Made by a program: the position numbers and the translations under genes. This document shows, one piece after another, positions 1-7,876 of a stretch of DNA of 64,000 nt. Location: positions 74,915 to 138,914 of the forward strand of contig NZ_JBFTER010000001.1 of NCBI RefSeq assembly GCF_047229345.1, written 5' to 3'. The notes beneath the pieces are model-generated. The model did not search any database, was not told the origin of the DNA, and saw only the letters and a program-made list of their open reading frames with translations. The first letter of the stretch is position 1, and each line of letters begins with the position of its first letter. The DNA comes from Cellulomonas_A sp047229345 (lineage in GTDB: Bacteria > Actinomycetota > Actinomycetes > Actinomycetales > Cellulomonadaceae).

Positions 1-537
1 CTCCCCGGCCGGCATCGCGGCCTGGAGGCCTGCTGCGACGTCCTCGAGCTCAGCGCTGGTCTGGAACGGCAGGGTCGTCTCCTGCAGCACGAAGCCGTAG
101 ACGTAGCTGTCGAGCAGCGAGATGGCGTGCGCTGCCTCGGCCACGGAGAACCCGGCGCCGCGCAGGCAGCCGAGGACGGCGTCGTGGTGCCGCAGCGTCG
201 AGTGCCCGGGGTTCCGCCGGGACTCCATCAGCCCGAGCGCCCAGGAGTGGCGCCGGATCGCGGCACGCGCCGAGGACGCCCGGCGGTGCATCGCCGACCG
301 CCACTCCTCGCCAGCGGAGGGGAGGTCGATCTCGGCGAAGACGTGGTCGACCAGCGCGTCGAGGATCACGTCCTTGTTCGCGACGTGGTGGTACAGCGAC
401 ATCGCCTCGACGCCGAGGTGCTCGGCCACCCGGCGCATCGTGACCGCGGTGACACCTCCGGCGTCGGCCACCTGCACCGCGGCCTCGATGACCCGGGCGC
501 GGCTCAGCGCAGGGCGGCGGGGCGAAGCTGACGGCAC
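1..537 (-). CDS. TetR/AcrR family transcriptional regulator (3' end outside window)
   Basis: Reading leftward from a GTG preceded by GGAG, the product begins with a TetR-type helix-turn-helix of about residues 12-58, including the recognition segment GVEAMSLYHHVANKDVIL. The remaining helical part fits the TetR C-terminal ligand-binding domain. At least 179 residues are present, and the C-terminus runs off the left edge. The gene is divergent from the NAD(P)-binding protein at 634, and two palindromic operator copies lie between them. By analogy with other TetR regulators it probably represses both itself and its neighbour. The ligand cannot be deduced. Confidence 0.9.
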   Translation of the reverse strand, partial: MPSASPRRPALSRARVIEAAVQVADAGGVTAVTMRRVAEHLGVEAMSLYHHVANKDVILDALVDHVFAEIDLPSAGEEWRSAMHRRASSARAAIRRHSWALGLMESRRNPGHSTLRHHDAVLGCLRGAGFSVAEAAHAISLLDSYVYGFVLQETTLPFQTSAELEDVAAGLQAAMPAGE

Positions 538-555
538 GGCGGGCCCTCCAGACGG

Positions 556-611
556 TTGACGCCCTTACGAGTGTAAGTCTAACGTCGAGACACCAGCCTT
601 ACACTCGTAAG
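556..611. promoter_or_regulatory. Divergent promoter with paired TetR-type operators
   Basis: CTTACGAGTGTAAG at 564-577 and its exact reverse complement CTTACACTCGTAAG at 598-611 flank 20 bases. Each copy is itself a CTTAC-N4-GTAAG palindrome. For the rightward gene a -35 TTGACG (556-561) and a -10-like TCTAAC (578-583) lie 16 bases apart, so the first operator fills the spacer and the second covers the start of the transcript. Position and symmetry make this the likely binding region of the adjacent TetR protein. Confidence 0.8.
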
Positions 612-633
612 CCCGGGGAACGAGGAGACCGAG

Positions 634-1386
<753 letters not shown>

Positions 1387-1629
1387 CGCGGAGCTGCCCG
1401 CGCGCTCCGGGGCCCCTCCTCCCGAGTCCGACGGCGGACGTCCCGCGGAGGCAGTGACGCCGGCGGGGCGGTGGCCACGAGCGCGGTGTTCACCCGTCGG
1501 GTGTGAGGCGCCGCGGCGGCGGCGTCCCTACCGTGCGGGAGATCGATCGAACTCGGCGCTCGAGGCACGTCCTCCCACGGGCGACGGCCCGCCGGGCTCG
1601 CCGCAGGGACCAGGACCGGACGGAGGGCC

Positions 1630-3246
1630 GTGACCCGAGGAGACCGCGTCGGTCCAGGGCCCGACGCAGGAACGCCGCGCGAGGGCTCGGGGAGCCGCCG
1701 CCTGATGCTCCTGCTCGCAGCGGCGATGTTCGTGCTGGTGGTCGACACGTCGTTGATGAACGTGTCGATCTCCGCCGTCGTCACCGACCTCGGCACCACG
1801 GCGAGCGGCGTGCAGTCCGCGATCGCGCTCGAAGCGCTCGTCTCGGCTGCGTTCATCCTCATCAACAGCAAGGTCGGGGACCTGATCGGGCGCAAGCGCG
1901 CGTACGTCCTGGGCCTGCTCGCCTATGCCGTCGGGGCCCTGGCCATGACGCTCGCGCAGAGCCTCACGGCGATCGTCGTCTTCTGGGCGGTCATCGGGGG
2001 GCTCGGGGCCTCTCTGCTGCTGCCCGCGATGCAGTCGCTGATCCACGGGAACTTCTCCGGTGCCGCGCAGAAGCAGGCCTACGCGCTCGTCGGAGCCGCT
2101 GCGGCCATCGCCGCCGCGATCGGCCCGCTGCTCGGCGGCTTCGTCACGACGTTCCTGTCGTGGCGCGTCGGCTTCGCGCTGGAGGCGGTCATCATCGCCG
2201 TGGTCCTGAGCCAGATCCGGCTGGTCCGGGATGTCCCCTACACCGGCTCGAGGCGGGTCGACGTCGGCGGCGCCGTCCTCTCCGTCCTCGGCATGGGCGG
2301 CGTCGTGCTCGGGATCCTGGTCTGGCAGGAGGGCGGGGAGTACGTCGGCCTGCTCATGGTGGTCGGCGCCGTCGCCCTCGCGACGCTCGCCCGGTGGCTC
2401 GTCCGGCGCAAGCGTGCGGGGCGGGTGACGCTGCTCGACCCGGAGCTGTTCCGCCACCCGAACTTCACCGCAGGAGTGTCCGGGCAGATGCTGCAGCAGG
2501 TCACGCTGGGTGGGGCGATGATCGCGCTGCCGCTGTTCCTCCAGATGACGCTCGAGTACAACGCGCTGGAGGCCGGCCTCGCGCTCGCCCCGCTCTCCCT
2601 GACCATGTTCGGCACGGCGCTGGTGGCCGGCAGACGAGCCGGCGACCGGCGGCCCGCGGCGGTGATCCGGACAGGGTTCCTGCTGACGAGCGTCGGGGTC
2701 GTCGCCATGATGCCGCTCGTCCCGCGGGTGGACAGCGGCTGGTACCTCGCGCTCCCGCTCGCAGTCGTGGGCTGCGGTCTCGGGCTGCTGGTCTCGCAGC
2801 TGAACAACTACACGCTTGCCCCGGTCGAGGAGGAGCGCGTCAGCGAGGCCGCCGGCGTCAACTCCGCAGCCGGGTCCTTCGGTCTCTCCTTCGGGCTGGC
2901 GATGGCGGGCGGGATCATGCTGGCGGCGCTGTCGCTGAACTTCTCGCAGCTCAGCGAGAGCAGCGAGGTCATCCCCGTCGCCGAGCAGCAGCAGATCGCC
3001 GCCGTGCTCGAGGAGGACGCGCAGGTGATGAGCAACACGCAGCTCGAGCAGCAGCTCACCGGGCAGCCCGCGGACGTCGAGGCCGAGGTCCTGGCCATCA
3101 ACGCGCAGGCGCGGGACCGCTCGCTGCAGGTGGCGCTGCTGGTGCCGCTCCTGGCGGGGCTGCTCGGGCTCGCTAACTCCTTCCGGATGCTGCGGCTGCC
3201 CGACCTGAGAGCGTCCGCCCCGCTCGACGGGATGGGGCTCGGCTGA
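1630..3246 (+). CDS. MFS transporter, EmrB/QacA (DHA2) type drug exporter
   Basis: A 538-residue polytopic membrane protein with about 14 hydrophobic segments. It has the MFS motif A-like loop GDLIGRKRAYVLG near residue 83 and a motif C-like glycine-rich segment near ALVGAAAAIAAAIGPLLGGF. A polar insert near residues 440-490, rich in Glu and Gln, precedes the last membrane segment. Length and helix number fit the DHA2 drug:proton antiporters. The GTG start follows GGAGGGCC. A 243-base gap precedes it, so it is probably not co-transcribed with the gene at 634. Substrate unknown. Confidence 0.85.
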   Translation: MTRGDRVGPGPDAGTPREGSGSRRLMLLLAAAMFVLVVDTSLMNVSISAVVTDLGTTASGVQSAIALEALVSAAFILINSKVGDLIGRKRAYVLGLLAYAVGALAMTLAQSLTAIVVFWAVIGGLGASLLLPAMQSLIHGNFSGAAQKQAYALVGAAAAIAAAIGPLLGGFVTTFLSWRVGFALEAVIIAVVLSQIRLVRDVPYTGSRRVDVGGAVLSVLGMGGVVLGILVWQEGGEYVGLLMVVGAVALATLARWLVRRKRAGRVTLLDPELFRHPNFTAGVSGQMLQQVTLGGAMIALPLFLQMTLEYNALEAGLALAPLSLTMFGTALVAGRRAGDRRPAAVIRTGFLLTSVGVVAMMPLVPRVDSGWYLALPLAVVGCGLGLLVSQLNNYTLAPVEEERVSEAAGVNSAAGSFGLSFGLAMAGGIMLAALSLNFSQLSESSEVIPVAEQQQIAAVLEEDAQVMSNTQLEQQLTGQPADVEAEVLAINAQARDRSLQVALLVPLLAGLLGLANSFRMLRLPDLRASAPLDGMGLG

Positions 3247-3298
3247 CGACGGGGCAGCGGGCGCCGTGACCGGTGGGACGTCGGTCCGACGGCGGCGC

Positions 3299-3448
3299 TC
3301 AGCCGTCGACGAAGACCGCCGTGAGGCGCGGGCAGCGCAGCCCGCGCAGCGCCTGCGCCACCTCGTCCCTGTCGGCCACGGTGCCGGCGACGGCTCCCGC
3401 CCGGGCGCGGGCCTCGTCGACGAGCTGCCCGTACGTCTCGGTGCTCAT
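3299..3448 (-). CDS. Small hypothetical protein, 49 aa
   Basis: A 49-residue reading frame, MSTETYGQLVDEA at the N-terminus, in which nearly every codon ends in G or C, as in true genes of this genome. It lies 19 bases downstream of the SixA-like phosphatase on the same strand and may be its operon partner. No strong ribosome binding site precedes the ATG, so translation may depend on coupling. The sequence is polar and alpha-helical in character, without Cys or membrane segments that would suggest a class. I do not recognise a family. Confidence 0.45.
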   Translation of the reverse strand: MSTETYGQLVDEARARAGAVAGTVADRDEVAQALRGLRCPRLTAVFVDG

Positions 3449-3467
3449 GGGCGGCACCGTGGGGTGC

Positions 3468-3986
3468 TCAGGCCCGATCAGGGCCCCGGGACGGCTCGTC
3501 GGCGTCAGCACCCAGGGGTGGCACGTAGCGCGCCGCCGCGTCGGGGCCGGGGTAGCCCTCGACCACCCAGCACGCGCCCTTGGGGGTCGAGGCGAGTCCG
3601 TCGCCAGGCCCGGCGTCGTCGATGCGGACCGAACCCGAGGCGAGCCACGCCGCGGACAGGTCGGCAAGGGTCTCTCCGTGCGTGCACAGCGCAGCACCGA
3701 CCGCAGCCCGGGACCGCAGGAGCACGAGCAGCTCGTCGACGGGCGCGCCGACCGCGAGCGCCTGGATCGTCTCGATGGGGATCGACGTGCGCCCGGCAGC
3801 CGGGGTGAGCGTCTGGACGCAGCGCAGCGCCGGGCTGCTGAGCAGGCGCGTGACGCCGAGGGCGGCGAGCGTGTCGGCGACGTGGGCGGCACTCACCTGG
3901 CCGCGCTGGGTGAGCGGGCGTGCGACGTCAGGTCCGGTCCAGCGGTGCTTGTCACCCGCGTGCGCGTGCCGCACCAGAACGAACAT
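3468..3986 (-). CDS. Histidine phosphatase (SixA-like phosphohistidine phosphatase)
   Basis: A 172-residue protein opening with the histidine phosphatase signature LVRHAHAG at residues 4-11, where the first His forms the phospho-enzyme. A second conserved region, CTHGETLADL, lies around residue 100 and supplies the other active-site His. Its compact size matches SixA rather than the larger phosphoglycerate mutases. SixA-type enzymes remove phosphate from phosphohistidine or small phosphate esters; the actual substrate is not evident. The ATG follows an AGGAGGACC-type ribosome binding site. A small ORF follows closely downstream. Confidence 0.85.
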   Translation of the reverse strand: MFVLVRHAHAGDKHRWTGPDVARPLTQRGQVSAAHVADTLAALGVTRLLSSPALRCVQTLTPAAGRTSIPIETIQALAVGAPVDELLVLLRSRAAVGAALCTHGETLADLSAAWLASGSVRIDDAGPGDGLASTPKGACWVVEGYPGPDAAARYVPPLGADADEPSRGPDRA

Positions 3987-4222
3987 CGGTCCTCCTCGGG
4001 CGAGGGGCGCAGGCGACGGCCCGCTGCCCGACCTCGGTACTCGCGTCGTGTCACCAGTTCACACCGTGAACCGGGCCGCACGGTGCACGACGCCCGCGAG
4101 GTCGCGCAGCGTTCGGCACACGTTCATGTGCCTCGCGCCTCAACGACCCAGGCGCGTCCCTGCCGTCGCCGTCGGCGTCCTCCCGCGGCCGGCCCGTCAG
4201 GTCGGGACCGCGGGACGAGAGC

Positions 4223-4410
4223 TCAGGGCGTCGGGAACGGTCGCGCGCCCTCGTCGGCCGCGCCGGGCACGACCTGGGCGGGGCCGATGATCAGCGGGTC
4301 CGGTGTGCCGACGACGGCGTGGTCCGTGCCGTCGTCGTCGAACTGGGCGAGCACGGGGCGGACGGCCTCGATCCGGGCGCGCTTCTCGTCGGGTCCAGCA
4401 GTTCGGTGAC
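4223..4410 (-). pseudogene. Frameshifted small gene (about 62 codons), function unknown
   Basis: From 4390 down to the TGA at 4223 one frame shows near-perfect G/C third positions and a protein-like sequence (EKRARIEAVRPVLAQFDDDG and onward). It has no usable start. The preceding 21 bases (4410-4390) show the same codon bias in a different frame and read VTELLDP from a GTC. Joining the two with one added base gives VTELLDPDEKRARIEAVRP. A single-base deletion plus loss of the GTG start would explain this, and a sequencing error is the alternative. The gene lies immediately after the SRPBCC-like gene, overlapping its stop codon by one base. Confidence 0.45.
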
Positions 4411-4796
4411 TACGGACCGTCGTCGAGCTCAGCGATCTTTCGGCCGACGGCCAGAGCCACCTTCTCCAGGTCGTGTCGCGCGAGGCGGTGCGACGCCGAG
4501 GCGTGCGCAGTCGCGCGCACGCCATGTGCTTCGGCGACGGGATCGGCGGTCAGCAGCAGGAGCGTCCCGCCCGTGGCCATCGGGACGAGGTGCACGGCGA
4601 CTCGGAAGTCGAGTCCCTCCCATCGCGCGGACCCGTCGGCGGCCTCACCGGGGGCGACCACGTCGAGCGAGACGTCGGTGTGCTCGAGGTGCCAGACCTC
4701 GCCCTGGTCACCCTCGACGACGCTCGTCAGAACGCGCCAGACGACGGAGGTCGATGCGGGAAGCTCGACGCTGGCGGCCGTCTGCTTCGGGATCAC
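4410..4796 (-). CDS. SRPBCC-like (START-fold) hypothetical protein
   Basis: A protein of about 128 residues. The N-terminal pattern VELPASTSVVWRVLTSVVEGD and the alternating beta strands that follow resemble SRPBCC/polyketide cyclase-type proteins that open with 'xxIpAspexVW'. A long C-terminal helix (ARHDLEKVALAVGRKIAEL) also fits that fold. I chose the GTG at 4796 because GGGGG lies 7 bases upstream; a GTG at 4820 would add eight residues. The family call rests on pattern only. It is followed directly by a frameshifted small gene. Confidence 0.5.
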   Translation of the reverse strand: MIPKQTAASVELPASTSVVWRVLTSVVEGDQGEVWHLEHTDVSLDVVAPGEAADGSARWEGLDFRVAVHLVPMATGGTLLLLTADPVAEAHGVRATAHASASHRLARHDLEKVALAVGRKIAELDDGP

Positions 4797-5037
4797 CGGA
4801 TCGCCCCCATGCCTCGACACGCGTCCTCGTCATCATCGGGGAGTCCAGGCGGTTCGTCCACTCTCCGACGTGGCGGCTGCAACCCGTCACCTGCGTGCGG
4901 CGCTCAGCTCGTCGAGCGCGCATCGCGTCCCCCGCTGCCGCCGCCCGAGGCTCGGCGCGCCAGATCGTCGCCCGAAGGCAGCACGGCTGGGCCATTCGAG
5001 TGAGGAGGTCCACAGGGTCCGACCTGCGCAGACGCAG

Positions 5038-5111
5038 TGCCCCGAGTGGGATTCGAACCCACACTGGATCGGGTTTGAGCCGAACGCCTCTGCCGATTGG
5101 GCTATCGGGGC
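5038..5111 (-). tRNA. tRNA-Leu (anticodon CAA)
   Basis: A 74-nt cloverleaf. The acceptor stem GCCCCGA/TCGGGGC is perfect with discriminator A. The T arm is GTGGG-TTCGAAT-CCCAC. The anticodon loop is CTCAAAC, giving CAA, which reads UUG. The anticodon stem TTCGG/CCGAT has one T-T mismatch at its outer pair. The variable region is only 5 nt (CCAGT), although leucine tRNAs are usually class II with a long variable arm. CCA is not encoded. Confidence 0.9.
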
Positions 5112-5195
5112 CGCGCAGCAGGGTACCGCGACCCGCCCGGGCCGACGTGCGCCCGTCGTGCCCGAACCTGGGGTTCCGGCATTAGGCTGTGCGCC

Positions 5196-5900
5196 GTGAG
5201 CACCAAGGACGCGAAGCCGAGCATGCCCTCCACCGACGAGTCGGCCACCGCTCTCGACCTGACCGCCACGGGGGAGCCGACGTCGGCCCCCGAGCCGCAG
5301 GACGAGGCGCCGGCGCGTCCGGCACGCCGTGCGGTCGTCGCGGAGGACGAGGCGCTGATCCGCATGGACGTCGTCGAGACGCTGCGCGAGGCGGGCTTCG
5401 ACGTCGTGGGCGAGGCCGGCGACGGCGAGCGTGCGGTCGAGCTCGCGACCGAGCTCAAGCCGGACGTCGTCGTCATGGACGTGAAGATGCCGGTGCTCGA
5501 CGGGATCTCCGCCGCGGAGCGGATCGGCAAGGCGCACCTCGCGCCGGTCGTGCTGCTCACCGCGTTCTCCCAGACCGAGCTCGTGGAGCGGGCGCGCGAC
5601 GCCGGGGCGATGGCCTACGTCGTCAAGCCGTTCTCGCCCGCGGACCTGCTCCCGGCCGTCGAGATCGCCATCTCCCGGTACGCGCAGATCACGGCGCTCG
5701 AGTCCGAGGTCGCGGACCTCGCCGAGCGGTTCGAGACGCGCAAGCGCGTGGACCGGGCGAAGGGCCTGCTCATGACGAAGATGGGCCTCACGGAGCCCGA
5801 GTCGTTCCGCTGGATCCAGAAGACGTCGATGGACCGTCGCCTCACGATGCGCGAGGTCGCCGACGCGGTCATCGAGCAGGTCGGCGGCGGCAGCGACTGA
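5196..5900 (+). CDS. pdtaR: Response regulator with ANTAR RNA-binding domain (PdtaR type)
   Basis: A 234-residue protein. A receiver domain at about residues 45-160 carries the acidic pocket AEDEALIRMD, the phospho-acceptor aspartate in VVVMDVKMPVLDG and the conserved lysine in VVKPFSP. An ANTAR domain at about 165-225 (RVDRAKGLLMTKMGLTEPE...) follows; such domains bind paired hairpins in mRNA and act as antiterminators. The extra Pro/Glu-rich first 45 residues are likely disordered. The GTG at 5196 lies 7 bases after a TAGGCT -10 box, so the message is probably leaderless. The partner kinase is not in the window. A strong terminator follows. Confidence 0.9.
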   Translation: MSTKDAKPSMPSTDESATALDLTATGEPTSAPEPQDEAPARPARRAVVAEDEALIRMDVVETLREAGFDVVGEAGDGERAVELATELKPDVVVMDVKMPVLDGISAAERIGKAHLAPVVLLTAFSQTELVERARDAGAMAYVVKPFSPADLLPAVEIAISRYAQITALESEVADLAERFETRKRVDRAKGLLMTKMGLTEPESFRWIQKTSMDRRLTMREVADAVIEQVGGGSD

Positions 5901-5912
5901 CCCGAACAGGTG

Positions 5913-5947
5913 AAGGGCCCGGACCGGTCGACCGGTTCCGGGCCTTT
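5913..5947 (+). terminator. Terminator after the ANTAR regulator
   Basis: AAGGGCCCGGA-CCGGT pairs with ACCGG-TTCCGGGCCTTT around a small loop, giving a long GC stem that ends in a short T run just after the stop codon. Confidence 0.85.
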
Positions 5948-5965
5948 CTCACGTGTGCGCTCTTG

Positions 5966-5981
5966 GTTACAACTCGGCAAC
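5966..5981 (+). promoter_or_regulatory. Possible GlnR-type box upstream of livK
   Basis: GTTAC-N6-GCAAC closely matches the actinobacterial GlnR half-box GTnAC-N6-GaAAC, about 115 bases before the livK start. Only one clear box is seen, while regulated genes usually have two, so nitrogen control is a hypothesis. Confidence 0.3.
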
Positions 5982-6097
5982 AAGATGAGCCGAGACGGTA
6001 CAAGTCACATCGCGGACACAAAGGATGGGTACCTTTCCCGCACAGTTCGACCCTCGGCACTCGTGCCGAGAGGACCGTGACCGAAGGGGTACCTCGT

Positions 6098-7357
6098 ATG
6101 ACTCGATCGACCGGGCTCCGCGCCTTTGCTGTTGCCGGCGCGCTCGCCCTCGCTCTGACCGCCTGCTCCTCCGACTCGGGAACGTCGGAGGAGCCGTCGG
6201 AGACGAGCGCCGCCGGCAGCACCGACGCGCTCGTGATCGGCACCCTGCTCCCGCAGACCGGCTCGCTCGCGTTCCTCGGCCCGCCCGAGATCGCCGGCGT
6301 GAACCTCGCCGTCGAGGAGATCAACGAGGCCGGCGGTGTCCTGGGCAACGACGTGACCGTCGAGCACGCGGACTCCTCCGACGCCGACCACGCCGAGGTC
6401 GCCACGCAGTCCGTGACGGACCTCCTCGGCAAGGGCGTGCAGGTCATCATCGGTGCCGCGTCGTCGTCGGTCACGCGCAACGTTGTGGACGACATCACGA
6501 ACGCCGAGGTCGTGCAGATCTCCCCGGCGAACACCGCGACCGACCTCTCGGGCCGCGACCCGTTCTACTTCCGCACGGCGCCCTCGGACCTGCTCCAGGG
6601 TGCGGCGCTCGGCAACCTGATCCTCGGCGACGGCTACACCAACGTCGCGGCGCTCGTCTTCAACGAGGACTACGGCACGTCGCTGCGCGACGTCCTGAAG
6701 TCCACGATCGAGGACGCGGGCGGCACGCTCACCTACGGCAACCCCGGTGAGGAGTTCGACCCGACCGAGCAGAACTACGCCACGATCGTGAGCAACGCGC
6801 TCGCGACGAACCCGGACGCCCTCGCGGTGATCGCGTTCGAGCAGACCAAGCTCATCGTCCCCGAGCTCAAGGCGCAGGGCTTCGACACCTCGAAGCTGTA
6901 CTTCGTCGACGGCAACCTGTCGGACTACTCGGCGGACCTCGAGCCGGGCACGCTGACCGGTGCGCAGGGCACGCTCCCCGGCGCGTTCCCGGACGAGGAG
7001 TTCCAGGGCCGCCTCAAGGAGATCGACCCCGAGCTCAAGGACTTCTCGTACGCGGCGGAGTCCTACGACGCGACGATCCTGTCGGCCCTCGCGGCCGTCA
7101 AGGGCGGCGGCACGGACGGCAAGACCATCCAGGCCAACCTCGCGGCGGTCTCCGGCGCGAACGGTGGCACCGAGGTCTCCACGTTCGCCGAGGGCATCGA
7201 GGCGCTCGAGGCGGGCGACGAGATCACGTACAAGGCGGTCTCCGGTGCCGGCTCGTTCAACGACGACAACGACCCGTCGTCGGCGTTCATCGGGATCTAC
7301 AAGTACGGCGAGGACAACAAGTACACGTGGATCAAGGCGGAGTTCGGCGAGCTCTGA
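6098..7357 (+). CDS. livK: Branched-chain amino acid-type ABC transporter substrate-binding lipoprotein
   Basis: A 419-residue secreted lipoprotein. Its signal peptide ends in the lipobox LALTACS, with Cys near residue 24. An acidic Ser/Thr linker precedes a periplasmic-binding-protein type 1 (LivK/Leu-Ile-Val) fold, recognisable from VIGTLLPQTGSLAFLGPPE at the start and QNYATIVSNALATNPDA in the middle. The ATG follows AAGGGG. It would capture an amino acid or related ligand for the LivHMGF permease-ATPase encoded convergently at 7877-12084, which has no binding protein of its own. Ligand specificity is not visible from sequence. Confidence 0.9.
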   Translation: MTRSTGLRAFAVAGALALALTACSSDSGTSEEPSETSAAGSTDALVIGTLLPQTGSLAFLGPPEIAGVNLAVEEINEAGGVLGNDVTVEHADSSDADHAEVATQSVTDLLGKGVQVIIGAASSSVTRNVVDDITNAEVVQISPANTATDLSGRDPFYFRTAPSDLLQGAALGNLILGDGYTNVAALVFNEDYGTSLRDVLKSTIEDAGGTLTYGNPGEEFDPTEQNYATIVSNALATNPDALAVIAFEQTKLIVPELKAQGFDTSKLYFVDGNLSDYSADLEPGTLTGAQGTLPGAFPDEEFQGRLKEIDPELKDFSYAAESYDATILSALAAVKGGGTDGKTIQANLAAVSGANGGTEVSTFAEGIEALEAGDEITYKAVSGAGSFNDDNDPSSAFIGIYKYGEDNKYTWIKAEFGEL

Positions 7358-7367
7358 CCTGACCCCC

Positions 7368-7393
7368 GGGTGACGTCCGCGAGGACGTCACCC
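7368..7393 (+). terminator. First hairpin after livK
   Basis: GGGTGACGTCC and GGACGTCACCC pair perfectly (11 bp) around a GCGA tetraloop, starting 11 bases after the livK stop codon. Confidence 0.75.
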
Positions 7394-7406
7394 GCGGCTC
7401 CGCACC

Positions 7407-7454
7407 GCACGACGACGGCCCGGTGGGTGACATCCCACCGGGCCGTCGTCGTGC
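7407..7454. terminator. Second, very long hairpin after livK
   Basis: A perfect 21-bp stem (7407-7427 with 7434-7454) closes a 6-nt loop, TGACAT. It directly follows the first hairpin, so livK transcription meets two strong structures before the convergent liv operon. The stem could also work from the other strand. Confidence 0.75.
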
Positions 7455-7823
7455 CTGCGCCGTCCCGCTCGCTGCGTGGGCCGACGACGCGCGGCGCTCG
7501 TCGACCCGGGCCCGTCACGGCTCAGGTCGGGGCTCGGGCAGCCGCGCCGCCGGCGCCCAGCGGGACCGACGCGCCCGCATCGGGCACGGCAGCCCGGCGC
7601 GGCACCCGTGTCGCGGGCTCGCCACGGCAACACTGTGGGGGCACACCGGTCCTGGTCGGCAGCGACAGCCCTGCAGGGTGCGCACCCGACGCAGGTGTCG
7701 CTACGCCGCACTCGGGCCGCCACCCGACCCGGGGGCGCGACGGCCACGCCGACGGGGCCGCGTGCGACGGGCGTCATGCACCGGCGCCCGCGCCCCGGGA
7801 CTTCGCCCCGCCCGCCGGGCAGC
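7455..7823. other. Intergenic stretch with no gene seen
   Basis: About 370 bases between the livK terminators and the terminator of the convergent liv operon. Open frames here have low-complexity Arg/Pro/Ala composition and no consistent third-position bias. I see no promoter, tRNA or repeat. Confidence 0.6.
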
Positions 7824-7858
7824 ACGAAGGGCCGGGGTCCTCGACCCCGGCCCTTCGT
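7824..7858 (-). terminator. Terminator of the livHMGF operon
   Basis: ACGAAGGGCCGGGG pairs perfectly with CCCCGGCCCTTCGT over 14 bp with a 7-nt loop, 18 bases after the livF stop codon. Confidence 0.8.
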
Positions 7859-7876
7859 CGCGTCCTGCGCCCGGCG

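Noticed and set aside
3987..4222. Possible hidden gene between the phosphatase and the frameshifted gene
   Set aside because: No frame with consistent codon bias on either strand; left as intergenic.
4223..4410. Programmed -1 frameshift in the small gene
   Set aside because: There is no slippery heptamer or stimulatory structure, and the start codon is also missing. Pseudogene or sequence error is simpler.
5189..6097. Long plus-strand frame fused to the livK start
   Set aside because: The upstream part overlaps the ANTAR regulator in another frame. livK has its own ATG, ribosome site and lipobox signal peptide.
7388..7825. 145-codon minus-strand frame in the liv intergenic region
   Set aside because: It is Arg/Pro/Ala low-complexity, spans two strong hairpins, and has no third-position bias.
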